Positions 1-9,746 of a DNA stretch of 64,000 nucleotides are shown here, in pieces. How positions within the stretch are numbered: position 1 is the stretch's first letter; every line of letters begins with the position of its first letter. A program made the translations under genes and the position numbers. The stretch spans positions 1 through 64,000 of the forward strand of contig CAOSLI010000004.1 in NCBI GenBank assembly GCA_948524275.1. The letters are read 5' to 3'. Source of the stretch: an uncultured Clostridia bacterium. Its GTDB lineage: Bacteria; Bacillota; Clostridia; TANB77; CAG-508. The notes beneath the pieces are model-generated. The model saw nothing but the letters and a program-made list of their open reading frames with translations, made no database searches and had not been told where the DNA came from.

Positions 1-2840
1 CTTTCTGGCATTGCTTTTGCATCTTTTAATGCTAATTGGAATGCTGTCCAACTTGATGTTGAGTAATCTGTCTCTACTTTTGCTTCTGCTTCTGATATTG
101 CTGTATTTAATGCGTCTTTATCTACACTTAACTTAGCCATTGCTGCGTTAACTGCTTCTAATTTTGCATCTATTTCGCTTTGTTTATCTTCTGCCATATC
201 TTTTGCAGTTGCTAATGCTTCTTGGAATTCTGTCCAGCTTGATGCTGAATAGTCTTCTTCTACTTTATTATCTGCTTCTGCTATTGCTGCTTCTAATGCT
301 GTCTTATCTACTGTTAATAATTTTATTGCATTATTGATTGATATTACTTTTGCATTAATTTCTGACTGATTTCCCTCTGGCATAATATATGCTTTTGCTA
401 ATGCTGTTTGGAATGCTGTCCAACTTACTGCTGAATAGTCTTCTTCTACTTTTATTCCTGCTTCAGTTTTTGCTGCCTCTAATGCTCTCATGTCTAAAAT
501 AGAAAATTCTATTTCTTTAGTAATAGTTCCCTTATAATTTCCATTACCTACAAATGTTACATTTGCTGTAAAGTCTCCAGGCTCTTTTGCTTTACCATCT
601 GTTAGTTTGTCTCCTGTATATATGATAGTTATATCTGCTGTTTTATTATTTAGCATTGATGCTGTTACTGTTTTTGCATTTCCATCATAAATTAGGTTAT
701 TTGGTCCTGTTACTAGTACATCTTCTTCCGTTATGCTTGCTGCTGTTATTGTATAATCCTTATTTACAGTTACTGTTCCTTTGTAATTTCCATTACCTGT
801 TGCTGTTATTTCTGCTCTAAATGTACCAACGTTAACTTGACTTCCTATATAATTAATTGTTATGTCTGCTGTTTTATTATTTAGCATTGATGCTGTTATT
901 GTTTTCGCACTTGCATCATAAACTAAACTCTTTGGAGCTACTACTGATATGTCTTCTGCTGTTATATCTGCTGCTGTTATTGTATAATCCTTATTTACAG
1001 TTACTGTTCCTTTATAATTTCCATTACCTGTTGCTGTTATTTCTGCTCTAAATGTACCAACGTTAACTTGACTTCCTATATAATTAATTGTTATGTCTGC
1101 TGTTTTATTATTTAGCATTGATGCTGTTACTGTTTTTGCACTTGCATCATAAACTAAACTCTTTGGATCTACTACTGATATGTCTTCTGCTGTTATATCT
1201 GCTGCTGTTATTGTATATTCTTTCTCTACTGTTACTGTTCCTTTATAATTTCCGTTTCCTGTTGCTGTTATTATTGCTTTAAATGTTCCAGCATTAGTAT
1301 TGTTTCCTTCATATCTTATTGCAATTGTTCCTGTTCTTCCATTTAGCATTGATGCTGTTACTGTTTTTGCTTTTCCATCATAAACTAAGCTCTTTGGAGC
1401 TACTACTGATATATCTGCTTCTGCTATATTTGCAGCTGTTATTGTATAGTCTTTATTTAATGTTACTGTTCCTTTATAATTTCCTTTTCCTGTTGCTGTT
1501 ACTGTTGCTCTAAATGTTCCTACATTAACTCTATCTCCTGTATAAGACACACTTATATCAGCTGTTTTTCCATTTAACATTGTTGCTGTTACAGATTTTG
1601 TTTGTCCATTATATACTAAATTACTTGGTACTACTGATACGTCTGATGTTGCTATGTTTGCTGCTGTTATTGTATAATCTTTATTTAATGTTACTGTTCC
1701 TTTATAATAGCCTTTACCAGTTGCTGTTATTGTTGCTCTAAATGTTCCTACATTAACTCTGTCTCCCGTATAAGATACAGTTATATCAGCCGTTTTCCCA
1801 TTTAGCATTGATGTTGTTACTGTTTTTGTTTGTCCATTATATATTAAATTACTTGGAACTACTGATACATCTGCTGCTGTTATTGTTCCAACAACATTTA
1901 CAGTTCTTGAAACAACATTTGATTTATTTCCTGCTGCATCAGCTGCTGAATAAGTTAGAACTTGTTTTCCAACCTTAGTTGTATCTAACTTTTCATTTGC
2001 TTGTATTGTTTTTTCACTATCATAATTATCTTGGAATTTGGCACCTGGATCATTATACACGCCATTTAAAGGTACTTCAACTACTGAAGGACCATTTAAT
2101 GTAACTGTTGGTGCTACTTTATCTTTAACTATTAATTTTGTATAAAAATTAGTTGATAAATTATCTGCTCCATCACGCGCAAATAATTGTAAATACCATA
2201 CTCCTGGTTCTATTGGTGCAGTTAGTTCTACAACACTTTGCTTAAATAAATAGGTTGCTCCTGTTGTATAACTTGGTGACTTTTCATCCTTTGACCATTT
2301 ATATCCAATATAATAAATTTCAGAATCATCTTTGACACTGAATTTTATTTTTCTACCTTGTTCAATTTCATCATTTGAATATGGATAATCTCCATTTTCT
2401 ACATTAAATATGAATTCTGGTGCTTTATTGTCTACTACCCCTGAAAGTTTATCCTTTACTATGTATGGGATATTCAACCATGTACTGATATTACCAGTAA
2501 AATCCTGTGCAGCAATACTAAACTCATATAATCCTGGTTTAGTTGGTGCAGTAATTTTAAATTCATGTTCTGGCGCTGGTGTAGCTAAAGTATCCATTTC
2601 ATACTTATTTTTGTCCATACGACGATTCCAACCATAGAAAATATATGTTATTCTGTCGTCGTCTTTAATGTTAAATTTAAGTTCTGAACCAGCCTTAATT
2701 TCTCCTGCTGATTGTCTAGGTGTAACAGTAGGCTTTGTTATATCTGCTGCTAATGTCTTAATTTGACCTGTTACTACCATTGCTATTAATACTATTGTGG
2801 TACTAATAATTTTTTTCGTTTTCTTAAGAAATTTTGACAT
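1..2840 (-). CDS. Large secreted repeat protein with Ig-like, MBG-like and FIVAR repeats (3' end outside window)
   Basis: The reading frame is open from the ATG at 2840 to the window edge (about 946 codons), so the C-terminus is missing. GGGAGG eight bases before the ATG supports the start. Residues 1-31 form a signal peptide (Lys-rich n-region, hydrophobic core, LAA end). Then come two Ig-like units (about 35-235), a DUF5011-like Ig domain (about 240-318), six MBG/YDG-like repeats of about 77 residues (about 319-780) and at least three FIVAR-like helical repeats with the YSxxSWT motif. This architecture is typical of cell-wall adhesins or stalk proteins of Firmicutes. A wall-anchor signal would lie outside the window. 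Adhesion is inference only. The DNA repeats are nearly identical, so copy number may vary. Confidence 0.85.
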   Translation of the reverse strand, partial: MSKFLKKTKKIISTTIVLIAMVVTGQIKTLAADITKPTVTPRQSAGEIKAGSELKFNIKDDDRITYIFYGWNRRMDKNKYEMDTLATPAPEHEFKITAPTKPGLYEFSIAAQDFTGNISTWLNIPYIVKDKLSGVVDNKAPEFIFNVENGDYPYSNDEIEQGRKIKFSVKDDSEIYYIGYKWSKDEKSPSYTTGATYLFKQSVVELTAPIEPGVWYLQLFARDGADNLSTNFYTKLIVKDKVAPTVTLNGPSVVEVPLNGVYNDPGAKFQDNYDSEKTIQANEKLDTTKVGKQVLTYSAADAAGNKSNVVSRTVNVVGTITAADVSVVPSNLIYNGQTKTVTTSMLNGKTADITVSYTGDRVNVGTFRATITATGKGYYKGTVTLNKDYTITAANIATSDVSVVPSNLVYNGQTKSVTATMLNGKTADISVSYTGDRVNVGTFRATVTATGKGNYKGTVTLNKDYTITAANIAEADISVVAPKSLVYDGKAKTVTASMLNGRTGTIAIRYEGNNTNAGTFKAIITATGNGNYKGTVTVEKEYTITAADITAEDISVVDPKSLVYDASAKTVTASMLNNKTADITINYIGSQVNVGTFRAEITATGNGNYKGTVTVNKDYTITAADITAEDISVVAPKSLVYDASAKTITASMLNNKTADITINYIGSQVNVGTFRAEITATGNGNYKGTVTVNKDYTITAASITEEDVLVTGPNNLIYDGNAKTVTASMLNNKTADITIIYTGDKLTDGKAKEPGDFTANVTFVGNGNYKGTITKEIEFSILDMRALEAAKTEAGIKVEEDYSAVSWTAFQTALAKAYIMPEGNQSEINAKVISINNAIKLLTVDKTALEAAIAEADNKVEEDYSASSWTEFQEALATAKDMAEDKQSEIDAKLEAVNAAMAKLSVDKDALNTAISEAEAKVETDYSTSSWTAFQLALKDAKAMPE
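500..1882 (-). repeat. Six tandem 231-bp coding repeats
   Basis: The MBG-like units are encoded by direct repeats with a 231-base period. Units at about 746-976 and 977-1207 are almost identical at the DNA level, including long runs of silent positions. The outer units (about 1208-1438, 1439-1669, 1670-1882 and 500-745) are more diverged. This pattern indicates recent duplication or gene conversion within the array. Confidence 0.85.
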
Positions 2841-2907
2841 CCTTATTTCCTCCCAAAAATAAAATAATTTTGTATCTTTATATTAATAAATAAATAGTAT
2901 GTCTTTA

Positions 2908-2936
2908 ATTATACACCAAAATGACTGTTTTGTCAA
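2908..2936 (-). promoter_or_regulatory. Promoter of the large repeat protein
   Basis: On the minus strand TTGACA (2936-2931) is followed by a 17-base spacer and TATAAT (2913-2908), a consensus housekeeping promoter. It lies about 70 bases before the start codon at 2840. Confidence 0.75.
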
Positions 2937-3000
2937 CTACCCCTATGCGTTTTGGGCTTTCCATTTTTTACTTTTGATATAATTTACCATTTCAATTCAT

Positions 3001-3040
3001 AAAAAATGTGCTAAAAACGTAAGTTTCTAGCACATTTTGC
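3001..3040 (-). terminator. Intrinsic terminator after the 3112-4809 gene
   Basis: An 11-bp perfect stem (AAAATGTGCTA / TAGCACATTTT) with a 14-base loop is followed on the minus strand by a T-run. It lies downstream of the minus-strand gene ending at 3112. Confidence 0.7.
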
Positions 3041-3111
3041 GATTATATACAAGAAAAGACAGTTGGCTTTTCTTATATATTTCTGGTATGAGTCACTAGG
3101 GAATAAGCAGT

Positions 3112-4809
3112 TTACGGTGTTTCAAACTCATCTTCACTTGGTATTCCAGGTTTTGCTGGTGTCTCAACGTCAGGATCAGTTGGAATTCCAGGCTTTGCTG
3201 GTGTTTCACTCTCATCTGGCTTATTGGGCCTTGTTGGAGTCTCGCTGTCTCCTTCATCTGGATTACCTGGTTTTGTAGGAGTTTCACTTTCACCTGGTTT
3301 GCTAGGGTTCGTTGGAGTTTCGCTGTCTCCTTCATCTGGATTCCCAGGCTTTGTTGGCGTTTCACTCTCATCTGGCTTATTGGGTCTTGTTGGAGTCTCG
3401 CTTTCAGTCGGTTTGCTATCATCTTCACTAGGGTTCTCATCAGGAACACCTGGTTTAGATGGCGTATCAGGTTTTGACGGGTCGTCGGGTTTCGATGGTG
3501 TATCAGGTTTTGACGGTGTGTCAGGCTTTGACGGTGTGTCAGGCTTTGACGGATTTGAACTCTTATTCTTTACAGTATAAGTACCGCTTACAGCAGTAAT
3601 CCGATAATTTGAATTTCCTTTTGATTTGACAACAATATCGAACTTTCCAACTATCTTCCCTGTTGCCTTTGTACTAATGGAAAACAGAGTTGAAGCCTTG
3701 TCGCTTCCAACAAGTTTGCCTTCAATCTTATACGTTAGTTTTTCCAGTTTGTCCCCAACGTACGATTGCTTGTCTTCAGCAATAACTTTTATTGGCCTTG
3801 GCGTTATTGTATATGTTCCTTCTTGGAACGTTACTTTCCAATCGCCATTGCTACAATTTCCCGTTAGCCTATACTCACCAACATCAGTTCCATCTTGTTT
3901 TCGAACAGTAATGAACTTATTCAGCTCTGCTTCAGTTATGTTTCCACTCTGAATTGTAACTGTCCATTTATGCTGTTTGATGGCATCACCATACACACTG
4001 CTATCATCGCTGATCTTTACAGTCGCCCGAACTTCATTGTTCGTGGGTTTTTGATTGTCCGGCTTGGACGTATCGCTAGGTTTAGGAGGAGTTGTTGTCT
4101 GCGAACTTTTCTTCTTTATGGTATAAATACCATTAGTCGCAGTTATTTTGTAATTAGGATCCTCCTTCAACTCAACGAGAATTTCAAATTGTCCCACGTT
4201 TTTTCCTGTGGCTTTTGTCTTAACTGTGAATAAATCCTCAGCTTTGTCATTTCCCACAAGATTACCCTCCAGTTTATATGTCAGCGGCTTTAAAGTTTCA
4301 CCAACATATGATTCTTGGTCATTTGCGTCAACCTTTAGCTCCCTGGGATAAATGGTATATTTCCCTTCTACAAAGGTGACATCCCAATCATCTCTCAAGC
4401 ATTCCCCCACAATTTTGTAGGTTCCCACTTTGTTGCCGACTACCTTTCCTACGGAAATGTGTTCGTTCAGTTCTTCTGGCGTGATGTTTCCTTGAATTAT
4501 CTCGATTTCATATTCGATTTCATTCAATTCATCACCATAAATGCTGACTTTATTGGCAATCGTAACAATAGCCTTTACCTCTTCCTGCGTTTTTGATTCC
4601 GAATCACTTACTTGTGATGACGTGGAATTAGAACTTACAGTCGTAGTGGATGATATATCACCACCAATGCTTGAGTCGCTTGACTCTCCATTTCCTGTAC
4701 GTCCTTTGCAACTGTTGGTGCATACTAAAAGTATGCAAATAATCGCAATGATTATGCAAGCAGCTAAAATAGCTCTTGGCCCCCGATTTAACGGCATTTC
4801 TTCTCTCAT
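3112..4809 (-). CDS. Membrane-anchored MBG-repeat protein with Ser-Lys-Pro-Asp-rich stalk
   Basis: The open frame begins at 4818, but an AAGG ribosome site abuts that ATG. The ATG at 4809 (MREEMPL) has the AAGG nine bases upstream and is preferred, giving 565 residues. One transmembrane helix (about residues 13-31) is followed by a Ser/Thr-rich linker and two copies of an MBG_2-like double domain (SIYGDE/SVYGDA, VGTYKI/VGEYRL motifs). About 140 residues of low-complexity SKPDTP and ETPTKPGNP repeats end the protein. There is no LPXTG motif, so it is anchored by its N-terminus. Base composition is clearly more GC-rich than neighbouring genes and CGG is used twice for Arg, unlike the core genes. 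It is a single-gene unit with its own promoter and terminator. Function unknown; surface-exposed by inference. Confidence 0.8.
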   Translation of the reverse strand: MREEMPLNRGPRAILAACIIIAIICILLVCTNSCKGRTGNGESSDSSIGGDISSTTTVSSNSTSSQVSDSESKTQEEVKAIVTIANKVSIYGDELNEIEYEIEIIQGNITPEELNEHISVGKVVGNKVGTYKIVGECLRDDWDVTFVEGKYTIYPRELKVDANDQESYVGETLKPLTYKLEGNLVGNDKAEDLFTVKTKATGKNVGQFEILVELKEDPNYKITATNGIYTIKKKSSQTTTPPKPSDTSKPDNQKPTNNEVRATVKISDDSSVYGDAIKQHKWTVTIQSGNITEAELNKFITVRKQDGTDVGEYRLTGNCSNGDWKVTFQEGTYTITPRPIKVIAEDKQSYVGDKLEKLTYKIEGKLVGSDKASTLFSISTKATGKIVGKFDIVVKSKGNSNYRITAVSGTYTVKNKSSNPSKPDTPSKPDTPSKPDTPSKPDDPSKPDTPSKPGVPDENPSEDDSKPTESETPTRPNKPDESETPTKPGNPDEGDSETPTNPSKPGESETPTKPGNPDEGDSETPTRPNKPDESETPAKPGIPTDPDVETPAKPGIPSEDEFETP

Positions 4810-4928
4810 GACTTTCATCCTTTCTTAAATAGATTTTCAATGTGCTTTCCTATGCGATGTTAACCGCATGGAATTTATGGAGTTATCCCCCACTAAAATA
4901 TATATAAAACGTGTTGCCACTTACATCT

Positions 4929-4957
4929 ATTATAAAATATTTTACATAAAAAGTCAA
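4929..4957 (-). promoter_or_regulatory. Promoter of the 3112-4809 gene, with TTTTATGTAAA spacer element
   Basis: Minus strand TTGACT (4957-4952), 17-base spacer, TATAAT (4934-4929). The spacer begins TTTTATGTAAA, the same element found in the promoters of other GC-richer single-gene units. The untranslated leader of about 110 bases contains a short hairpin (ATGCG/CGCAT) near 4853-4870. Confidence 0.7.
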
Positions 4958-5016
4958 CTTTTTAATTATTGAATAGTTTTAAGATTAACTTCTATATAAT
5001 ATATATACTTTCCTAA

Positions 5017-5496
5017 TTATATTTCTATATGTATGCATCTATAACTATAATAATTGTAATCGGAAACTTTCTTTCCAAATGTATCAAAGGTATGCGTTGC
5101 TACTAATGTATTATATATACTTTTTGAACTTTGCACCACAATAAGACTATGCGAAAATCTATTTCCATTTAAATTTAATTGGACAACATCACCTACATTT
5201 AACTTGTCAATTGTCGTTTCTTTTCCTACTGGCCCTTTATCTTTATTGTTTACTAAAAAATTATATAGAAATTCTACTCCTGTCCATGATGGTGACTTGT
5301 TATTACCATTTATGTAATACCAACCATTACTTTTATCATAGTTCATTTCATTAAAGCCTGCATAAATGCATTGGGAGATAAAATTAGTGCAGTCTCCACC
5401 TATTGAATCATAATTATAATATTTAGGATTTCGTAAATAAGCCCATCTTTTTGCATACTCATATACATTTGACCTGTTATACTTTTCTTTACTCAT
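5017..5496 (-). CDS. Putative amidase-domain (amidase_6-like) protein
   Basis: 159 residues with the pattern of the putative amidase domain family PF12671. A Cys sits in GGDCTNFISQC (Cys36), a Trp-rich middle follows, and a His lies in FSHSLIVV, as expected for a papain-like (NlpC/P60-type) Cys-His catalytic pair. Sporulating Firmicutes often carry this domain in cell-wall or spore-related proteins. There is no signal peptide or membrane helix, so secretion is not evident. An AGAAAGAG ribosome site precedes the ATG. It lies 41 bases downstream of the penicillin-binding protein and is probably co-transcribed. The substrate is unknown. Confidence 0.7.
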   Translation of the reverse strand: MSKEKYNRSNVYEYAKRWAYLRNPKYYNYDSIGGDCTNFISQCIYAGFNEMNYDKSNGWYYINGNNKSPSWTGVEFLYNFLVNNKDKGPVGKETTIDKLNVGDVVQLNLNGNRFSHSLIVVQSSKSIYNTLVATHTFDTFGKKVSDYNYYSYRCIHIEI

Positions 5497-5537
5497 TTAT
5501 TTACTCTTTCTATTTTATATTTAACCTATATTAAATC

Positions 5538-7317
5538 TTAATTTTTATCTTCTGATTTGCTTACAGGTATCTCCAAATATGGAAGTAGCTCCTTAAATAT
5601 TTTACCTGCTACTGGTGCTGCAACTCCACCTCCTTGATGTCCTCCTTCTCCAGTTGGATTATATAAAGTAACTAACACAACTACCTGTGGATCTTCTATT
5701 GGAGCAACTCCTATAAACGATGTTACATATTTTCCTGTGTTAACACCATCTTCTGAGGTACCAGTTTTTCCTCCTATATTATAGCCTTCGACTTTTGCAT
5801 TCTTACCAGTTCCCTCTGCTACAACGCTTTGCATCATATTAAGTACATTTTTTGAAGTTTCTTCTGATATTACTTGTTCTCCTCTTTGTGGCTCTATCTC
5901 TATAATTTTTGGATTGTTATTTTCGTCTTTTTCTGAACCACTAATTATCTTTTTTACTAAATGTGGCTTTATATATGTTCCTTTGTTTGCAATTGTACTA
6001 AGCATTGTAGCCATCTGAATTGGTGTTACTTCAAATCTTTGTCCAAATGAAATTGTTCCTAATTCAACAGGTCCCACTTTTTCTTCTTTTAAAAATATAG
6101 ATTTAGCTTCACCAGGAAGATCTATTCCTGTTGTATTGAAAAATCCAAATTTTCTTAAATAACTATAGTAAGTTTTCACTCCTAATTTTTGCCCTAATCC
6201 AATAAATACAGGGTTGCATGAATTCATCAGCGCTTGCCTTAAACTTTCAGGTCCATGTGGTCTATAATATCTCCAACATTTTATTTTCGTACCAGCAACA
6301 TCTATATATCCGAACGCAACAAAATTCTCCTTCTCTATCTGTTGTTGTTATTCCTTCTTGCAGAGCACTTGAAGCCGTGACTAATTTAAATGTTGAACCT
6401 GGTTCATATGTATCTGATATTGCTTTATTTCTCCATAATGCTTGCATCTGCTTATTTTGTTCTTCTTTGCTTAAAGATTCATCTACTGTAAATGGCTCAT
6501 TTAAATTAAAATCTGGATATCCTGCTAGTGCTAAAATATCTCCGTTTTTTGGATTCATTATGATGATATTTCCACCATCTGTACATACATTATCTATACA
6601 TGCTTCTTTTAGATGTTTTTCTGCAATTCCTTGTATATTTGCATCTATAGTAAGTACTAAACTATCTCCATCTGTTGGTTTCACATATTCTTCTGAGGTG
6701 TCATTAATTTTCTTTCCTGATGCATCTGTAATCTTGCTTACCTGACCTTTGCTTCCTTTTAAAATATCTTCATATTTTGCCTCCAATCCTATTAGTCCCT
6801 GATTATCACTACCACAAAATCCAATTATCTGTGATGCAAGATTATTAAATGGATAATATCTTTTAGTATCTTCATCTATATTTATTCCCTGCACTATATT
6901 ATTTTCCATTGTCCATTTTCTAAGTTCATTTGCTTTTTCTTTATCTACCTTTTTTGCTATTATCTCAATAGATGAGCGCTTACTTACTTTCTTTAATGTT
7001 TTTTCATAATCTAAGTCAAATAACTCAGATAATTTTTTCGCAACCTTTTCTTTTTCCTTAATTGTTGTTGGATTTATGGTTATTGTATCAACTGTACTAC
7101 TTACAGCTAGTATTTTCTGTTCAGTTGCGTCATATATGGTTCCTCTTTTTGGATTTACATTTCTGTCTGATGTTTGTTGCTGATATGCTTTTGCTTTTAG
7201 CTCTGGTCCTTCTATAAATTGTAGATATGCAATTCTTACTGTAAGCAAGATAAAAATTAGCAAAGTTATTATTATAGTCCATCTCATCATCTTTTTTGTA
7301 CTTCTATTTCCAATCAT
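5538..7317 (-). CDS. Penicillin-binding protein transpeptidase (FtsI/SpoVD type), with a +1 frameshift at CGG-A
   Basis: An N-terminal transmembrane helix (about residues 11-30) is followed by a dimerisation domain and a transpeptidase domain with all three active-site motifs: STFK (catalytic Ser), SCN and KTGT. There is no PASTA domain, and the joined product is about 592 residues. The gene is split. Codon 336 is CGG (minus strand, 6312-6310) followed by A; reading past it in frame gives a premature stop at 6262. Omitting the C reads GTT GGA TAT and joins ...GEFCCV to GYIDVAGTKIKCW..., restoring the conserved segment before SCN. STFK lies before the break and SCN and KTGT after it. The role is peptidoglycan cross-linking in division or spore cortex; which of these cannot be told. 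An AAAGGA ribosome site supports the start. Confidence 0.85.
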
Positions 7318-7429
7318 TCTTAATTCCTTTCTCAGCCAGAGTTACAATCCTTGTTTACTAGCTTACATTACTTCTATATAATCATGCTATTATAATAGCT
7401 TGGTTTTTATAACTTTAATTTGTAAAATA

Positions 7430-7473
7430 AAAACATAGTAAAATGATCTTTCCAATCAAATTTACTATGTTTT
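7430..7473 (-). terminator. Terminator after the IPQTG surface protein
   Basis: A 13-bp stem (AAAACATAGTAAA / TTTACTATGTTTT) with a 17-base loop is followed by T-rich sequence on the minus strand, just after the stop at 7487. Confidence 0.7.
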
Positions 7474-7486
7474 ATCTTGTTAATAT

Positions 7487-9604
7487 TTAGATATCTTTAT
7501 ATTTCTTCCAACAGATATATGATACTCCAAATGCTGTTATAACTACTAAACCTATTGTTACTAATATTATATCTTCTCCTGTTTGTGGTATTTTTTTATC
7601 TGCAGTAGTTGTATCTTCTTTGTTTTTATCATCTATTGTTATATTTTCTTTAGTTGTGTTTTCTATAGTTGTATTCTCCGTAATTATGTTTTCTGTAGTT
7701 GTGTTTTCTATGGTTATGTTTTCTGTAGTTGTATTTTCCGTTATCGTGTTTTCTGTAGTTGTATTCTCTGTAGTTGTATTTTCCGTTGTCGTGTTTTCTG
7801 TAGTTGTATTCTCCGTAGTTATGTTTTCTGTAGTTGTGTTCTCTATGGTTGTGTTCTCTGTAGTTGTATTTTCTGTAGTTGTATTTTCTGTGATTGTATT
7901 TGTTGGTACTTCCTTTTTCTTAACTGTTATGCTTTGCGTTACTGTTTTTGTTACTCCGTTTTCTGTATAGCTTATTATTACACTTGTTTTTCCTGCTGAT
8001 AGATTATTTCCATCTGTTATTGTATATCCTGTTACTTCTTTTGTTGTTCCATCACTATATGTTGCTGTTATTTTCATTCCTGCCCCATTAAAGTTTTGGC
8101 CCTCTATATATGCTTTTTTACTTGGCTCTGTTGTTACTCTTATGCTACTTATTTCTTTTGCTGATACTGTTATTCCTTGTGTTACTGTTTTCGTTACTCC
8201 GTTTTCTGTATAGCTTATTGTTACACTTGTCTTTCCTGCTGATAGATTATTTCCATCTGTTATTGTATATCCTGTTACTTCTTTTGTTGTTCCATCACTA
8301 TATGTTGCTGTTATTTTCATTCCTGCTGCATTAAAGTTTTGGCCTTCTATATATGTTTTATTACTTGGTTCTGTTGTTACTCTTATGCTACTTAATGTTT
8401 TGGCTGATACTGTTATTCCTTGTGTTACTGTTTTCGTTACCCCGTTTTCTGTATAGCTTATTGTTACACTTGTCTTTCCTGCTGTTAAATTATTTCCGTC
8501 TGTTATTGTATATCCTGTTACTTCTTTTGTTGTTCCATCACTGTATGTTGCTGTTACTTTCATTCCTGCTCCATTGAAGTTTTGTCCTTCTATATATGTC
8601 TTCTTGCTTGGTTCTGTTGTTACTCTTATTGCTGTTATTTTTGGAGTACTAATATTAAATGTTTTTGTGCTATTTACCATTACATTTGTTGCAAGGTCTG
8701 AAGCATCACTAATTGTTATTGTTTGAGTTCCATCACCTTGTGGTACAACATAATTATATCTATATTGTGTTTCTGAAACTTTTGTCATAGCTGTTTTATT
8801 TAAGTTACTTACTCCACTCATAGCTATCTTTGGTGTTCCATCATTAACTACTTCGCTAAATGTGGATGTTATTACTGCTGTTTCGCCTGGTTTATATGTA
8901 CTTTTATCTGTTGTAATTGTGACTGTTGGTGCTGTTTTATCTATTTGATTTATAGTCAAGAACCTTTCTGCACTATACAAATCATCCCAACTAACATCTA
9001 ACGCAATTCCACCATCTTCGTTATAAAATTCTGTTCTTACACTTATTTTACTTTCAAATTCTAAAATACAATTTTTATCGACCTCAAAAGTATAATTTAA
9101 TGCATTTGAACTTATATTACTTGATAAGTCTATATTTTTATAATTACTTCCATCTGTATTTTTTAATTTTATTATGAAAGTCTTTATTGTGGGAAAACTC
9201 TCTAAACTTACAATTTCACCTGCTTCAATTTTATCAATAATTATTTGTGTTTGTTCTTGTCCAAAGTTTCTTATGAAAAAATCAATCAATGTTTCAATAT
9301 CAAGTTCTGTTTCGATATTAAGTTCAGTTGCTCTTACATTAAATCTTATATTTTTATTAGTGACATCACCTATTGTCTCTGTTGATTCTATCTTCAACAA
9401 ATGCCCTACTGATATATCATTCATCATATTCATTTCACGTTTTATCTTTGAAGCAGTACTAGCATTACTTTCAATTGTCTTAACACTTGAATATTTTGCT
9501 TCTATCTTTTCCTTTGTTAAAATTGCACCTATGCATATTGTTAGAACAATAATCATTATGCTAACAATACTTACGATTCTAATAGTTTTTTTCTTTTTAT
9601 TCAT
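7487..9604 (-). CDS. Sortase-anchored surface protein with Big_3 Ig-like repeats
   Basis: 705 residues. An N-terminal signal/transmembrane segment (about 8-28) is followed by an unrecognised region (about 30-220) and an Ig-like domain starting PTVTITTDKSTY (about 225-318). Three nearly identical bacterial Ig-like group 3 repeats of 81 residues follow (about 322-562; motif YIEGQNFNGAGMKVTATYSDG), then about 100 residues of TENTTT hexapeptide repeats. The end is a classical wall-sorting signal: IPQTG (672-676, an LPXTG variant), a hydrophobic stretch and KKYK. It is therefore expected to be covalently linked to peptidoglycan by a sortase, which is not in this window. GAAGGAGA precedes the ATG. 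A role in adhesion is inference. Confidence 0.85.
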   Translation of the reverse strand: MNKKKKTIRIVSIVSIMIIVLTICIGAILTKEKIEAKYSSVKTIESNASTASKIKREMNMMNDISVGHLLKIESTETIGDVTNKNIRFNVRATELNIETELDIETLIDFFIRNFGQEQTQIIIDKIEAGEIVSLESFPTIKTFIIKLKNTDGSNYKNIDLSSNISSNALNYTFEVDKNCILEFESKISVRTEFYNEDGGIALDVSWDDLYSAERFLTINQIDKTAPTVTITTDKSTYKPGETAVITSTFSEVVNDGTPKIAMSGVSNLNKTAMTKVSETQYRYNYVVPQGDGTQTITISDASDLATNVMVNSTKTFNISTPKITAIRVTTEPSKKTYIEGQNFNGAGMKVTATYSDGTTKEVTGYTITDGNNLTAGKTSVTISYTENGVTKTVTQGITVSAKTLSSIRVTTEPSNKTYIEGQNFNAAGMKITATYSDGTTKEVTGYTITDGNNLSAGKTSVTISYTENGVTKTVTQGITVSAKEISSIRVTTEPSKKAYIEGQNFNGAGMKITATYSDGTTKEVTGYTITDGNNLSAGKTSVIISYTENGVTKTVTQSITVKKKEVPTNTITENTTTENTTTENTTIENTTTENITTENTTTENTTTENTTTENTTTENTITENTTTENITIENTTTENIITENTTIENTTKENITIDDKNKEDTTTADKKIPQTGEDIILVTIGLVVITAFGVSYICWKKYKDI
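7620..7890 (-). repeat. 18-bp coding repeats (TENTTT linker)
   Basis: A tandem array of 18-base units encodes TENTTT/TENTTI hexapeptides, a Thr/Asn/Glu-rich wall-spanning linker. The units differ mainly at silent or conservative positions. Length variation by slippage is likely. Confidence 0.8.
7925..8640 (-). repeat. Three tandem 243-bp coding repeats (Big_3 domains)
   Basis: Direct repeats of 243 bases encode the three Ig-like group 3 domains. They are nearly identical over most of their length, implying recent duplication or homogenisation. Confidence 0.85.
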
Positions 9605-9692
9605 TAGTTCTCTCCTTCAATTTTTATAAATGTATTTTATTATAACTTTTTACAAAGTTCAAGTATAAATGACATTTTTTTTACTTTTTTAC

Positions 9693-9721
9693 TTGATAAT
9701 AAATTCCGTATAATATATAAT
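9693..9721 (+). promoter_or_regulatory. Promoter of nth
   Basis: TTGATA (9693-9698), 17-base spacer, TATAAT (9716-9721). The predicted transcript start leaves a leader of about 20 bases before the ATG at 9747. Confidence 0.6.
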
Positions 9722-9746
9722 ATTTTCTAAAAATGAGGTAAGATTT

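Noticed and set aside
3224..3580. Plus-strand collagen-like open frame (GFVGVSLSP repeats)
   Set aside because: It is the antisense shadow of the Pro-rich repeats of the minus-strand gene and has no ribosome site.
7620..7890. CRISPR-like short repeat array
   Set aside because: The 18-base units are contiguous, in frame and encode the TENTTT linker of a wall protein; there are no spacers.
8110..8577. Repeated Leu-rich plus-strand open frames
   Set aside because: They are shadows of the Big_3 repeats on the other strand.
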